Part shown: positions 50,319 through 59,941 of the stretch, one piece after another | Position numbering within the stretch: the first letter of the stretch is position 1 | How the letters are laid out: each line of letters starts with the position of its first letter | Assembly: GCF_900104695.1 (NCBI RefSeq) | Contig: NZ_FNSW01000001.1 | Span: 1,860,001-1,924,000, forward strand | Direction: 5' to 3' | Origin: Paenibacillus sp. GP183 | Lineage (GTDB): Bacteria; Bacillota; Bacilli; Paenibacillales; NBRC-103111 | Length of the DNA stretch: 64,000 nt | Notes under the pieces: model-generated | Database searches by the model: none | The model's input: the letters and a program-made list of their open reading frames with translations, nothing else | Told to the model about the DNA's origin: nothing | Position numbers and translations under genes: made by a program

Positions 50319-51011
50319 TCACATCCATTTTAGGATTCCCATTAGGATCAATACGCAACCTGGCAAAATGGACAGCTTGCGCATCCACATAGTCCCTGCA
50401 AAGCGAAGCCCCATGCGCAGCCCAATCGCAATAAAGAGACCGCTGGATAAGGTGATGACCAATGCGGTCAAAACCGGAGCTAATCCGATTAATGCCGCCC
50501 CTATTCCGGCGCCAAAAGCATCCAAAGATAGCGCAATCCCAAGGAGAGTCGCCTCGGAGGCTGAAATGTTGCCAGATCGATCCACATCTGCAGCTGCAGG
50601 TGTTTTGAGGATTTGAATGACCAAACCGAATCTTTTCAGTTCGATGTACAAGATATTTGTAGGGCTTTTAGGTGCACTCAAGAGGGAGTCAGCTTCTGAA
50701 GCAATAGCTTCCGCAGCACTCGATTCAGAGTCCACATGCTTGTTGGAATGCAACAATTGAAACAATGCCCAAAGGCCAATGCCAATCAGGATAGTAGCTC
50801 CCACTTTGGAGGCGGCTGCAGGATGAATCCATGAAGAAAGCAGCAAACCAATCTGCATCGAGCCAAAGATGATGACACCGGAGCAAAGAGAAATGATACC
50901 GACGGAAAGCAGCGGAATTCTAATTTGGCGCAAACCATACATGACGCCGACACCAAATCCGTCCAAGCTGACTGCAAAGGCAAGAAGGATCAATGAAACC
51001 ATGGGAAGCAT
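50319..51011 (-). CDS. ytaF: Sporulation membrane protein YtaF (MntP-like)
   Basis: 230 residues from ATG 51011, six bases after AAGGAGGGG. Six membrane helices in two halves, each with a Leu-Asp-x-Phe-Gly motif (AFAVSLDGFGVGVMYGLRQI and GIALSLDAFGAGIGAALIGL), as in MntP-type exporters. The long hydrophilic centre (residues ~95-150) is typical of YtaF. Relatives are induced in sporulation; the transported ion is not known. It sits between mutM and coaE, the usual Bacillales order polA-mutM-ytaF-coaE. Confidence 0.93.
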   Translation of the reverse strand: MLPMVSLILLAFAVSLDGFGVGVMYGLRQIRIPLLSVGIISLCSGVIIFGSMQIGLLLSSWIHPAAASKVGATILIGIGLWALFQLLHSNKHVDSESSAAEAIASEADSLLSAPKSPTNILYIELKRFGLVIQILKTPAAADVDRSGNISASEATLLGIALSLDAFGAGIGAALIGLAPVLTALVITLSSGLFIAIGLRMGLRFAGTMWMRKLSILPGCVLILMGILKWM

Positions 51012-51025
51012 GTTACCCCTCCTTA

Positions 51026-51103
51026 GAGCTTTTCGAACAAAAGCTTTCCTCGTAAGCATATGCTGAGCTTTTCGAAGAAAAGCTTTCCTCGTAAGCATAT
51101 ACT
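51026..51103 (-). repeat. Two tandem 39-bp repeats in the mutM-ytaF gap
   Basis: GAGCTTTTCGAACAAAAGCT, then TTCCTCGTAAGCATATGCT, is repeated twice with two mismatches (51026-51064, 51065-51103). Each unit carries an imperfect palindrome AGCTTTTCGAANAAAAGCT, so the transcript before ytaF would form two hairpins. Confidence 0.7.
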
Positions 51104-51152
51104 GAGCATAACTCATATTGCCCATCATATGGGAGGAGGCAGGGGATTGTGC

Positions 51153-52013
51153 CTACTTCTTGGGTTTCAACGGCTTGCTTGGGTGTTTCAGCGGCTGGCA
51201 GGTCAAGCAAATATGAGTTCCCCGGCCGCCTACAACGGTTTTGTAAATCTCGCTGCCGCATTGGTAGCAGGACTCGGACTTACGTCCGTAAATTTTCAAC
51301 TGGTGCTGGAATAAACCGATTTCTCCTTGTCCGTTCACGTAAGACTTTACCGAAGAGCCGCCAACCTCCACGGAATCATGAAGAGTGCGAATGATCGCCT
51401 GATGAAGCAGCAGAAGCTCCTGCCTGGTGAGTGAGGAAGCCTCACGTTCAGGATGAATCCCTGCAAGAAATAAGGACTCATCTACATAAATATTGCCGAT
51501 TCCAACGATATATTCCTGATTGAGCAACAGCGGCTTGATCTTCGTCGTCCTCTTCGCAATCCGTTTGCTAAACGCATCGAAGGTGAAGGAATCGTCCAGA
51601 GGCTCCAGGCCTAACTTGTGAAGCGGCGGCTGCACCATTTCTTCCCCCTTGGGAAAAAGGTGCATGGTGCCGAATTGCCTTACATCTTTATAGCGCAGAT
51701 CCGTTTGATCCGTAAAATGAAAGATGACGTGCGTATGACGTTCCATCGGCTCTTCAGCAGGGTAAACGCCATAACGCCCTTCCATCCGCAGGTGTGAGAC
51801 CAGCACATAATCACTTAAGACGAAGCGCAAAAACTTGCCTCGCCTTTCAATGGCTTCTATCGTTTGACCCTGCAGCAGGGTCTCGAATATTTGAGTGTCG
51901 GATGGCTTTTGAATAATTCTTGGTAATAATACTTGTACCGATTCTATCGTTTTTCCGGTTATGAGCATGTTCAAGGTTCTTTTGACTGTCTCAACCTCAG
52001 GCAGTTCCGGCAT
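51153..52013 (-). CDS. mutM: Formamidopyrimidine-DNA glycosylase
   Basis: 286 residues. It removes 8-oxoguanine and other oxidised purines and nicks the backbone. The catalytic N-terminus PELPEVETVKR, Lys in GRRGKFLRF-like RGKFL, GIGNIYVDESL, and the C-terminal zinc finger CYQCG...CLTCQ are complete. It starts 18 bases after polA, with which it forms an operon. Confidence 0.97.
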   Translation of the reverse strand: MPELPEVETVKRTLNMLITGKTIESVQVLLPRIIQKPSDTQIFETLLQGQTIEAIERRGKFLRFVLSDYVLVSHLRMEGRYGVYPAEEPMERHTHVIFHFTDQTDLRYKDVRQFGTMHLFPKGEEMVQPPLHKLGLEPLDDSFTFDAFSKRIAKRTTKIKPLLLNQEYIVGIGNIYVDESLFLAGIHPEREASSLTRQELLLLHQAIIRTLHDSVEVGGSSVKSYVNGQGEIGLFQHQLKIYGRKSESCYQCGSEIYKTVVGGRGTHICLTCQPLKHPSKPLKPKK

Positions 52014-52030
52014 GTGCGGTCCACCCTCCT

Positions 52031-54676
52031 TTACTTGGCTTCGTACCAGGTCAAGCCGTAATCGACATCAGCCCTAAGTGGAACAACCAGCTCCAAAGCG
52101 GATGCCATGACCTCGGGAACCATTTGCTTCATGATTTCCATTTCCTCTGCCGGCACTTCAAATACAAGCTCATCATGCACCTGAAGCAGCATCCGGCTCT
52201 TCAGCTTTTCATTTTCAAGCCGCTTGGCCATTTGCACCATAGCTAGCTTGATAATATCCGCGGCAGTACCTTGGATAGGAGTATTCATGGCCGTTCTCTC
52301 GGCAAAGGATCTTAAATTGAAATTAGATGCCGTAATTTCCGGCAGGTAGCGGCGTCTTTGCAGCAATGTGGTTACATATCCATTCTTTCTTGCATCCTGC
52401 ACAATGTCATCCATATATTTACGAACCCCTTGGAACACGTCAAAATATTGTTCGATAAAGGCATTCGCATCTTTACGCGTGATAGCTAAATTCTGGGATA
52501 ATCCATAGTCGCTGATCCCGTAAACAATACCGAAATTGACGGCTTTCGCCTGACGGCGCATATTGGAATCGACCTGATCTTCACTCACGCCGAATACATC
52601 CATGGCCGTCTTGGTGTGAATATCCATATTGTTCACGAAAGCTTCGATCAGATTCTCATCCTTGGAGATGTGAGCAAGCACACGCAGCTCGATCTGCGAG
52701 TAATCCGCTGCTAGGATATACCAGTCAGGCTCCGCTGGCACAAAAACCTTGCGAATTTTGCGGCCTTCCTCGAGGCGGATCGGGATATTCTGCAGGTTGG
52801 GATACTGGCTGCTTAAACGACCTGTAGCCGATATGGTTTGCCGATAGTACGTATGCACTTTACCGGTTTCCTTGCGGACCTCCTTCAGCAAGCCTTCCAC
52901 ATAAGTGGACTGCAGCTTGGCGAGCTGCCTGTAGTTGAGAATCTGCCCTACAGCATCGTGGTAAGGGGCAAGTCTCTCCAACACCTCGGCGTCCGTTGAA
53001 TAGCCGGTTTTGGTTTTTTTATAAGCGGGAAGCCCCAGCTTCTCGAACAAAATCTCACCGAGCTGCTTGGGCGAGTTGATGTTGAATTCGGTGCCGGCGA
53101 GCTCGTAGATGCGCCGCATGATGCTTTCGAGCTGCTTCGCCAGCTCGTCGCCGAACTGCCTTAGCGCAGCCGCATCGACCTTGATGCCCTGCATCTCCAT
53201 GTCACTCAGCACGCTCGCCAGCGGCAGCTCCAGCTCATAGAAGAGCCGATTCAACTCGCTCTTCTCCAGCTCCCGCTGCAGCACGGGCACGGCACGGCGA
53301 ACGGTGTTCGCCTTGCGGCCCAGGTGCTCGCTGAGCGCGGAAAGCTCCGGCAAGCGGAACTTCGCTCCTTTGCCGAACACCTCTTCGTCTGCCCGAATGC
53401 CAGGCAGACCGTACCCCAGCGCCAGGCCGTTCACGGTCAGCGTCGATTCCGTTGGATCGAGCAGATAAGCGGCCAGAATGCAGTCAAAGTCGACTCCATT
53501 CAGGGGAGCGCCTTTCCAGGCCAGGGCGAGGCTCGCCCGGTGGGAGTCGAAGATTTGCTTCTTCTTCGACGCGTCGGCGAGCCAAAGCTTGAGCGGAGCT
53601 GCCGCTTCACTCAGCAGCAGCTCGAACGGCAGGTACCAGCAGCCTGCCTCCGTGGCGAAAGAGAAGCCGACAATATCCGCTTGATGCGGATTGTCGCCCA
53701 GCACTTCAACGTGCATCGCTGCAGATTCGCCCAGCGCCATCACGGTTTCGCCAATGGTGGCTTCCGTCACGATGGCAATGTCCAGTTCATCCTCGGCTTG
53801 TCCACCCGCATCCATGCCGCTGAGATCGAGCTTCTCCAGCAAGGATTTGAACTCCAGTTTGCGGTAGAAGGCAGACAACGCCGCAAGGTCGACGCCTGAA
53901 TACTGAAAGGAGTCCCAGTCCGAGGACATGGGAACTTCCCTGAAGATCGTCGCGAGCTCCTTACTCATGATCGCGCTCGCGGCATGCTCCTCCACTTTTT
54001 CTTTCATTTTACCCTTAAGGTCTGATGAATGAGACAGTACCTCTTCCATGGAACCGTAATCGTGAAGCAGCTTCAACGCTGTTTTCTCTCCGACTCCCGG
54101 AATCCCCGGAATGTTGTCCGAGCTGTCGCCCATTAAACCTTTTAGATCTATAATTTGCTTGGGCACAAGGCCATATTTTTCTTTAATTTCTTCCGGATTG
54201 AAGCGATCCACCTCACTGATGCCTTTTCGGGTAATGGCGATGGTGACATGCTCGGAAGCGAGCTGCAGCATATCCTTGTCTCCTGATACAACGAGCACCT
54301 TTTCCCCTTTATCATCCGCAAGCTTGGTTAAAGTGCCAATGATATCGTCGGCTTCATAGCCAGCCAGCTCAAATTGCTGGATTTGAAAAGCCTTAAGCAA
54401 TTCCTTGATCAGCGGAAATTGCTCGGATAATTCAGGAGGCGTTTTGGATCGCCCGCCCTTATATTCGGTAAACCCTTTGTGACGAAATGTAATTTTGCCT
54501 GCATCAAAAGCAACAAGAAAATGGGTGGGTTGTTCCTCTTCAATGAGCTTAAGCAGCATGGTCGTAAAACCATAAACGGCATTCGTGTGAAGGCCGCTTG
54601 AATTACTTAGCAGCGGCAGCGCGTAAAAGGCTCGATTCGCTATACTGTTACCATCAATAATCACTAGTTTATCCAT
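52031..54676 (-). CDS. polA: DNA polymerase I
   Basis: 881 residues from ATG 54676 with GGGGTG upstream; a longer frame from 54715 is not supported. It has the 5' nuclease domain (LVIIDGNSIANRAFYALPLL, KGLMGDSSDNIPGIPGVGEK), a degenerate 3'-5' exonuclease domain in which the DxE motif is missing (MHVEVLGDNP), as in other Bacillales, and a family A polymerase domain with DYSQIELRVLAHIS, KAVNFGIVYGIS and QVHDELVFEVP. Housekeeping repair and Okazaki-fragment processing. Antisense frames within it are shadows. Confidence 0.98.
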   Translation of the reverse strand: MDKLVIIDGNSIANRAFYALPLLSNSSGLHTNAVYGFTTMLLKLIEEEQPTHFLVAFDAGKITFRHKGFTEYKGGRSKTPPELSEQFPLIKELLKAFQIQQFELAGYEADDIIGTLTKLADDKGEKVLVVSGDKDMLQLASEHVTIAITRKGISEVDRFNPEEIKEKYGLVPKQIIDLKGLMGDSSDNIPGIPGVGEKTALKLLHDYGSMEEVLSHSSDLKGKMKEKVEEHAASAIMSKELATIFREVPMSSDWDSFQYSGVDLAALSAFYRKLEFKSLLEKLDLSGMDAGGQAEDELDIAIVTEATIGETVMALGESAAMHVEVLGDNPHQADIVGFSFATEAGCWYLPFELLLSEAAAPLKLWLADASKKKQIFDSHRASLALAWKGAPLNGVDFDCILAAYLLDPTESTLTVNGLALGYGLPGIRADEEVFGKGAKFRLPELSALSEHLGRKANTVRRAVPVLQRELEKSELNRLFYELELPLASVLSDMEMQGIKVDAAALRQFGDELAKQLESIMRRIYELAGTEFNINSPKQLGEILFEKLGLPAYKKTKTGYSTDAEVLERLAPYHDAVGQILNYRQLAKLQSTYVEGLLKEVRKETGKVHTYYRQTISATGRLSSQYPNLQNIPIRLEEGRKIRKVFVPAEPDWYILAADYSQIELRVLAHISKDENLIEAFVNNMDIHTKTAMDVFGVSEDQVDSNMRRQAKAVNFGIVYGISDYGLSQNLAITRKDANAFIEQYFDVFQGVRKYMDDIVQDARKNGYVTTLLQRRRYLPEITASNFNLRSFAERTAMNTPIQGTAADIIKLAMVQMAKRLENEKLKSRMLLQVHDELVFEVPAEEMEIMKQMVPEVMASALELVVPLRADVDYGLTWYEAK

Positions 54677-54800
54677 AAGTGCGCACCCCAATTTTAGACA
54701 TACTCTCTTTATCATAGCATACGAAACTTAAATAAAAAAACGAATTTGCACATAAACATGTAAGGAATGAATGGTTAGATCAGGGCAAGGGAGGAGCGCC

Positions 54801-55550
54801 ATGAAGAGTTTATTTTCCCCTTCGCAAAAAAAAGTCATATTTATGGATATGAACAACACCCTTGTGGATCGCAGACGGTGTTTTGATTTGGCTTTTATTG
54901 AGACGATTGACGATTTTACCGCAAGATGGGAGCCGGATGATTTCACTTGGTCCTCACAAGATGCCCTGCAAAGCTATAAGCTGGAATGGAGCAGGCAGCG
55001 AAAAATAACCTCCCGAAATGCCATGTCTCAGGAGGAAATGCGGAAAAGCTGTTTAAGTAAGGCGCTCAGTCCGTTTCCGGTAAGTGTCAATACGGGGTTT
55101 TCGCGGACATTTTTTGACCAGGTGGAGAAGCTGGAGGATCATCATGTTTCCTTATTTGCCGGAGTTAAGGAAACTCTCGATCAGCTGGCGGAGCGTTATA
55201 AGCTGGCCATTATCAGCAATGGGGTGAGGAGCCGAATGGAGTTTAGTTTAACGAAGCTTGGGCTGGATCAATGGATCAGCAGAGATCGGTTATTCAGCTC
55301 AAGTAAAGAAGGCATTCGTAAGCCCCAGAGGGGAATGTATGAGATGGCTTTGCAAGTGATGCAGGTCACTCCGGCGGAATGTGTGATGGTAGGCAACTCG
55401 TGGAAAAACGATGTGGTCGGTTCCACGAAATGCGGTCTCGATGCGGTGTGGATTTACCCGGCTCATTTTAAAAAGCTTTCCGAGCGAAGGATTGGCAAAC
55501 AAAAGGTGATCATCATCCGCACCTTTCCCCAGCTGGCTCAAATTTTTTAG
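54801..55550 (+). CDS. HAD-superfamily hydrolase
   Basis: 249 residues from ATG 54801 with GGGAGGAG upstream. HAD motifs: I FMDMNNTLVD, II IISNGVRSRMEFSLT, III KPQRGMYEMAL and IV VGNSWKNDVVGSTKCG. In motif I the second Asp of DxDxT is Asn (D-M-N-N-T), which removes the usual acid/base of HAD phosphatases, so a dehalogenase-like or non-canonical activity is possible. It is divergent from polA. Confidence 0.85.
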   Translation: MKSLFSPSQKKVIFMDMNNTLVDRRRCFDLAFIETIDDFTARWEPDDFTWSSQDALQSYKLEWSRQRKITSRNAMSQEEMRKSCLSKALSPFPVSVNTGFSRTFFDQVEKLEDHHVSLFAGVKETLDQLAERYKLAIISNGVRSRMEFSLTKLGLDQWISRDRLFSSSKEGIRKPQRGMYEMALQVMQVTPAECVMVGNSWKNDVVGSTKCGLDAVWIYPAHFKKLSERRIGKQKVIIIRTFPQLAQIF

Positions 55551-55551
55551 C

Positions 55552-57336
55552 TTAGATTTCATTTCCCAGATGATGAATATAATAGATGCTGCCCTGATGC
55601 GCTTTTGCTTTCTTTTTGAGATTAGCCGCAGCAAACGATATTTGCTCCAAAGAACTGGGGGAGTCAGAAAGGCAGACAACCAGCGATAAAGAGAGGGTCA
55701 CACCATCACTTTGAATGTGATTTCCGCTGCGATCCTCTACGTAATCCCATTCCTCCCCCCCATAAAAGAGGCGGACGCCCTGTTCAAAGCGTCGAATCAT
55801 TTCCTGACAGAGCAATTCCGGATCCTGTGCAGTCGAAATGACAATGAAATCATCACCGCCAACATGTCCTACAAAATCGTAAGGCGTTCCGCAAACCGCT
55901 ATCGAATGCTGTAGAATATCAGCCGTATATTGAATGAGCTGGTCCCCTTTTTGAAAGCCGAAACGATCATTAAACCATTTGAAATAATCCAGATCGGCGT
56001 AAATAACGCTGAAAGGCTTTTGCTCCATTAACCTTTTGTTTAATTCGCGATTGATTTGCAGGTTGCCAGGTAAACCGGTGAGAGGGCTCGCTACCCGCGC
56101 GGTCTCCATTCGCACATTGGTGATGCTTTCAAGGATGGTGCGGATCGAAGCCACTCCCGCCAGCTTCCCGGAGCTGGTAATCACGACAAGGTCATACAAA
56201 TTATGAATAGAACGGGACGTTGCCATCTGAGAAACCATTTCTACAGCCATACCCTCGTCCACAATAAGCGGCTCAGCATCCATTACTTGATCAATCGAAC
56301 GATTTGAGAACAGGGAGAAACCATACTGTCCTGAAAGCTGCTGGAACAGTGTTTCCCTCATAATCAATCCTACGGGGACATCCTCCTTGACGATCACAGC
56401 CCCAATCGCATCGGGATTTTGTTTGAAATAGCTGGAAACATGTGAAATAAGTACCTTCCTGTCAAAAGTTTGCGCAGGTGTTACCAGGTCGCCAATGGAC
56501 CAAGATGGACCATTGCTGACGATTTTGCGATGCTGCAAAATCAAATTAAGATGGTCAGGATGAATATTAGCCGGCTCTTGCTCTGGCCTTCCCAGCAAAA
56601 ATCCTTGGGCATAATGAACTCCCATTCGAGTGAGCTTGGCGAGCTCGTCCAGATCCTCAATCCCCTCGGCAATCAAGTGAATATTCATTTTCTGAGCGAA
56701 GGTAACGAAGGTCTCGAGTATGTACTCTTTAATTTTATTTTTGTGTATATTTTCTATCAGGGATCGGTCGATCTTAATAAAATCCGGCTGGAGCTCCGCA
56801 ATCGCTTGCAAAGAAGAATACCCGGCTCCGGCATCATCGATAGCTATTCGATATCCTTGTTTGCGATAGTGCTCGAGTATTTTTTGGGCCGATTGAAAAT
56901 CTTCAATGGAACTTCTTTCCGTAATTTCAAAGACCACATTACTTGGACTCAGGCCGTAAGATTGCAGAATCTCCAAAGTCTTCCCAGGAATAAATTGAGG
57001 ATCATAAATGACCTGTGATGAAATATTAATAAAGAGCAGCTGCTGCTTGTTCTCAAGGAATGAGCCCTGTATCGCTTTCTCGCGCGCGAGCTTATCAAGG
57101 ACATACAGCGCTCCTTCTTTTTCTGCAAACTCAAAAAGCTCCAGCGGTGAATGCAGCAAACTATGAACAGGACCGCGCGTAAGAGCCTCATAGCCGAATA
57201 CTGCTCCATCCTGTAATGAAACAATAGGCTGATATAAACTATAGATAGAGTGCTCTTCCAAAATATTTAGAAGCTCTGCCTTTTTCAACTTTTCTTTTCC
57301 CGCCCATTCAGGTGAAGTTTGATTATAATTTCCCAT
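55552..57336 (-). CDS. EAL-CBS-GGDEF c-di-GMP signalling protein
   Basis: 594 residues. EAL domain residues ~20-255 (YEALTRG with EAL at 50-52, DDAGAGYSSLQ, AEGIEDLDELA), a CBS pair at ~280-405 (GAVIVKEDVPVGLIMRETLF) and a GGDEF domain at ~410-590 with GGDDF at 493-497. The order EAL-CBS-GGDEF is known from YhcK/YkoW-like and bifunctional Paenibacillus proteins. The EAL motif is intact; GGDDF is a tolerated variant, so either activity may remain. The stop lies one base from the convergent HAD gene stop. The ribosome site is weak. Confidence 0.9.
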   Translation of the reverse strand: MGNYNQTSPEWAGKEKLKKAELLNILEEHSIYSLYQPIVSLQDGAVFGYEALTRGPVHSLLHSPLELFEFAEKEGALYVLDKLAREKAIQGSFLENKQQLLFINISSQVIYDPQFIPGKTLEILQSYGLSPSNVVFEITERSSIEDFQSAQKILEHYRKQGYRIAIDDAGAGYSSLQAIAELQPDFIKIDRSLIENIHKNKIKEYILETFVTFAQKMNIHLIAEGIEDLDELAKLTRMGVHYAQGFLLGRPEQEPANIHPDHLNLILQHRKIVSNGPSWSIGDLVTPAQTFDRKVLISHVSSYFKQNPDAIGAVIVKEDVPVGLIMRETLFQQLSGQYGFSLFSNRSIDQVMDAEPLIVDEGMAVEMVSQMATSRSIHNLYDLVVITSSGKLAGVASIRTILESITNVRMETARVASPLTGLPGNLQINRELNKRLMEQKPFSVIYADLDYFKWFNDRFGFQKGDQLIQYTADILQHSIAVCGTPYDFVGHVGGDDFIVISTAQDPELLCQEMIRRFEQGVRLFYGGEEWDYVEDRSGNHIQSDGVTLSLSLVVCLSDSPSSLEQISFAAANLKKKAKAHQGSIYYIHHLGNEI

Positions 57337-57519
57337 CGCCTTGTGCTGTCATCCTCATCATCTTGCATTCGTTAAAGTAAGTGTAGCAAAGGAAATGATT
57401 ACTAAGATTAACCAACTGTAAAATCCATGTAAAGATACAAAAAGGAGCAATGTGGAATACTTTGTTGAAGGGGAACCGACTAAGTGGAAAATCGAAAATC
57501 CCTGGAAGAATGTTTTTCA

Positions 57520-59040
57520 CACTAAGCTTGCATCAAACTTCACATTAACCACTTAACTTGCTTGTTTTTGATTAAAAAATACTTAATAGTAATAATTTTA
57601 CAGTAACTCAATTTCCGTAACAGCTAAAAAAGGAAAGTGGAGTTAAGACAGCGCGTATTCCCATAAAATGGAATATTCATTTATCTTGGCCTAAAGTAAG
57701 ATCATTCGTTGCGACTCTTGCTTGGCTCTTCCCGCCGTGTCCACTTTTTGTCTTCCTTTTGACTGGCGCGTGGGTGGTCGATTCAGCTCCTGCTTAAACA
57801 CCTTCCACGGGTGGTACATGTACGTTCGCAGCAGTTGTAAAAGGTTCCACTGACTTTTTCCTGTTTGCAAAGCTAGCTTTACAAGCATACTCACAGCAAA
57901 AGCAATCAGGGACAAAAAGAGTTGGTTCCACACTGAATCAGGTTGGCAGCCATGCAGGTTCACTAGCTTCAAATGCTGTTTCATCCATTTAAAGAAAAGC
58001 TCAATTTTCCAGCGATTCTTGTAAATGTAGGCAATCTCATTTGCAGTTAAATCCCATCGACTTGTTATTAACCGGTAGCGGCGGCCCTTGTCATCCTCAA
58101 ATTCAACCAGACGTAATGGAGTTGTGGTCTTGTTTGTAAGTACATCCACATCCTGAAGCAGCCGGAGTGGCCCAACGCTTGCCACACTCTTACGTTCACT
58201 ACCGCTAATGGGATATAGATGTGTTCGATCCCGCACACGCACCACGAAAAGCTTATTGTCCGTTATCCAGGTTTGGAAATTAGGGAGGCTTTCATAACCC
58301 CGATCCATGACATAGGTGACATCATCTTCCACAACCATATCTAGCACGACCTTATTTTCCCGTACATTGACCGTAGAAGCAATGACCTTATCCGGGAATA
58401 CGGTGTCAGGATCTGCAACAACCACACGAACATGAAGACGAACCCCTGTTTTTCGCGACCCACAGCGAGCCCAACTGCCTAATAAAGCGGGAAGGGAAAT
58501 GTCCGTAGCATCGATGATATGCAGACGCCCAATGTTCGGCGTAATTCCAGCCCCCGACTTCGTTTTCTGGTCGATTTGGCTGATGAGTTGAAAGAAGATC
58601 TGCTGTAGGGTTTGGGTGCATAAGCTATTCGTTTTGCGAGAAAGCTGTGCGCTGCTGATGGACTCCAGGCCGATCGCTTGTTGCAATTGCGGATGCGCAC
58701 GCAATTGTTCGGTAATGACATCATACGTAGGGAGTTGCAGCAATTGAGCGATCACATGAAGCTCGATAGCCGTACCTGAAAACAACTTTTGGGTTCGATG
58801 ATCGTCGAGTACAGAACGATAACCTGAAACATTGAGAGTACGTAGGCATTGACAAATGACGCGAATATCTTTAACGTTATCCATGGTTAAGCTCCTTATT
58901 GGAGAAATGATGGATAACACGCCGTCAATTCAACAATAAGGGCTTTTTTGTTTTTTATCCACGAAATAACATCAATTTATTCCATAAATAGGAATTAATG
59001 AGAACAATATTTTCATGTCAGGTTTGATGCAAGCTTAGTG
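57520..59040 (-). mobile_element. Complete IS4-family insertion sequence, 1521 bp
   Basis: Terminal inverted repeats CACTAAGCTTGCATCAAAC (left) and its complement (right) bound the element. A 9-bp target duplication TGTTTTTCA lies at 57511-57519 and 59041-59049. One intact transposase gene fills it. The insertion split TGGAAGA-N11-TCTTCCA, a small hairpin, in the middle of its loop. Confidence 0.93.
57691..58884 (-). CDS. IS4-family transposase
   Basis: 397 residues from ATG 58884, nine bases after AAGGAG. DDE motifs of IS4: first Asp in HIIDATDISLP, second Asp in VMDRGYESLPNF, and the YREK block as YKNRWKIELFFKWMKQHLKL with Glu. The N-terminus is a small HTH (KLFSGTAIELHVIAQLLQLP). The frame is intact, so the copy may still be mobile. 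Confidence 0.95.
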   Translation of the reverse strand: MDNVKDIRVICQCLRTLNVSGYRSVLDDHRTQKLFSGTAIELHVIAQLLQLPTYDVITEQLRAHPQLQQAIGLESISSAQLSRKTNSLCTQTLQQIFFQLISQIDQKTKSGAGITPNIGRLHIIDATDISLPALLGSWARCGSRKTGVRLHVRVVVADPDTVFPDKVIASTVNVRENKVVLDMVVEDDVTYVMDRGYESLPNFQTWITDNKLFVVRVRDRTHLYPISGSERKSVASVGPLRLLQDVDVLTNKTTTPLRLVEFEDDKGRRYRLITSRWDLTANEIAYIYKNRWKIELFFKWMKQHLKLVNLHGCQPDSVWNQLFLSLIAFAVSMLVKLALQTGKSQWNLLQLLRTYMYHPWKVFKQELNRPPTRQSKGRQKVDTAGRAKQESQRMILL

Positions 59041-59213
59041 TGTTTTTCAATCTTCCAAGGAGTTAAATCCAGGATCCAGCGAACTGAAACGATGTCCTTC
59101 ATCTTTAAGTAGCATATCAGGAAAGGTATCTTATCTGCAAGAAAGTTTTTCATGTTTAAAGTTAGGGGAATGCTAGATTGACTAGCTGCATTACCTCTTA
59201 TCCAAAATCTTTT

Positions 59214-59244
59214 TCAAAAAAATAGAGGTAAGCTCAGCTTACCC
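59214..59244 (-). terminator. Terminator of the pst-phoU operon
   Basis: GGTAAGCTGAGCTTACC on the minus strand forms a perfect eight-base-pair palindromic stem, followed by TCTATTTTTTT. Confidence 0.8.
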
Positions 59245-59262
59245 CAAATGCCTTTATCCCTA

Positions 59263-59922
59263 TTAGATATTCAAGTCCTTGCGTTTGCCGGTCACCATGT
59301 AGATGACGCTTTCGCCAATGTTGGTCGTGTGGTCAGCCACACGCTCCAGGTAATGGGCGACCAAGATCAAATGCGTAAGCTGTCTATTGCGGTTGAAATC
59401 ACTGCTCATCATGCTGATAAGCTCTTGCACCACTTTGCTGTACAGTTTATCGACACTGTCATCCTTCTCTGCCAATGAAGCTGCGCGATGAACATTGCGC
59501 TCCGTGTAGGCAACCAAGCTCTCGCGCAGCATTTCAATGGCGATATCCGCCATCTCCGGGATGGTTTCGAGCGGCTTCACGAGTGTTTCTCCGGAGAAAC
59601 GAAGCGTCATCTTGGAAATATCAACGGCGTGATCGGCAATGCGCTCCAGATCAGTGGCGATCTTGAGGGCCGTGCCGATAATTCTCAGATCGCTGGCCAT
59701 GGGCTGCTGCAGCGCGATAAGCCGGAGGCTGAGCTCATCGATTCTCGTCAAGGATGCGTCGATCTTGTCATCATTATCAATCGTCTCTTTTGCGAGATTT
59801 TCATCAAGCAGGCTTAAAGACTCGACCGCCTGGAGGATCAAATTTTCCACGCTGCTTCCCATCGCCAATAACTCTTTTTGCAATAAATCCAAAGACGTAT
59901 GAAAACCTGATCTTGTATCCAT
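59263..59922 (-). CDS. phoU: Phosphate-signalling protein PhoU
   Basis: 219 residues from ATG 59922 with AAGGAG nine bases upstream. Two three-helix PhoU units with the acidic metal motifs ERIADHAVDISK and ERVADHTTNIGE. It links Pst transport to the phosphate two-component sensor and prevents excess uptake. Last gene of the pst operon. Confidence 0.95.
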   Translation of the reverse strand: MDTRSGFHTSLDLLQKELLAMGSSVENLILQAVESLSLLDENLAKETIDNDDKIDASLTRIDELSLRLIALQQPMASDLRIIGTALKIATDLERIADHAVDISKMTLRFSGETLVKPLETIPEMADIAIEMLRESLVAYTERNVHRAASLAEKDDSVDKLYSKVVQELISMMSSDFNRNRQLTHLILVAHYLERVADHTTNIGESVIYMVTGKRKDLNI

Positions 59923-59941
59923 TAGCAGCACTCCTTCATGA

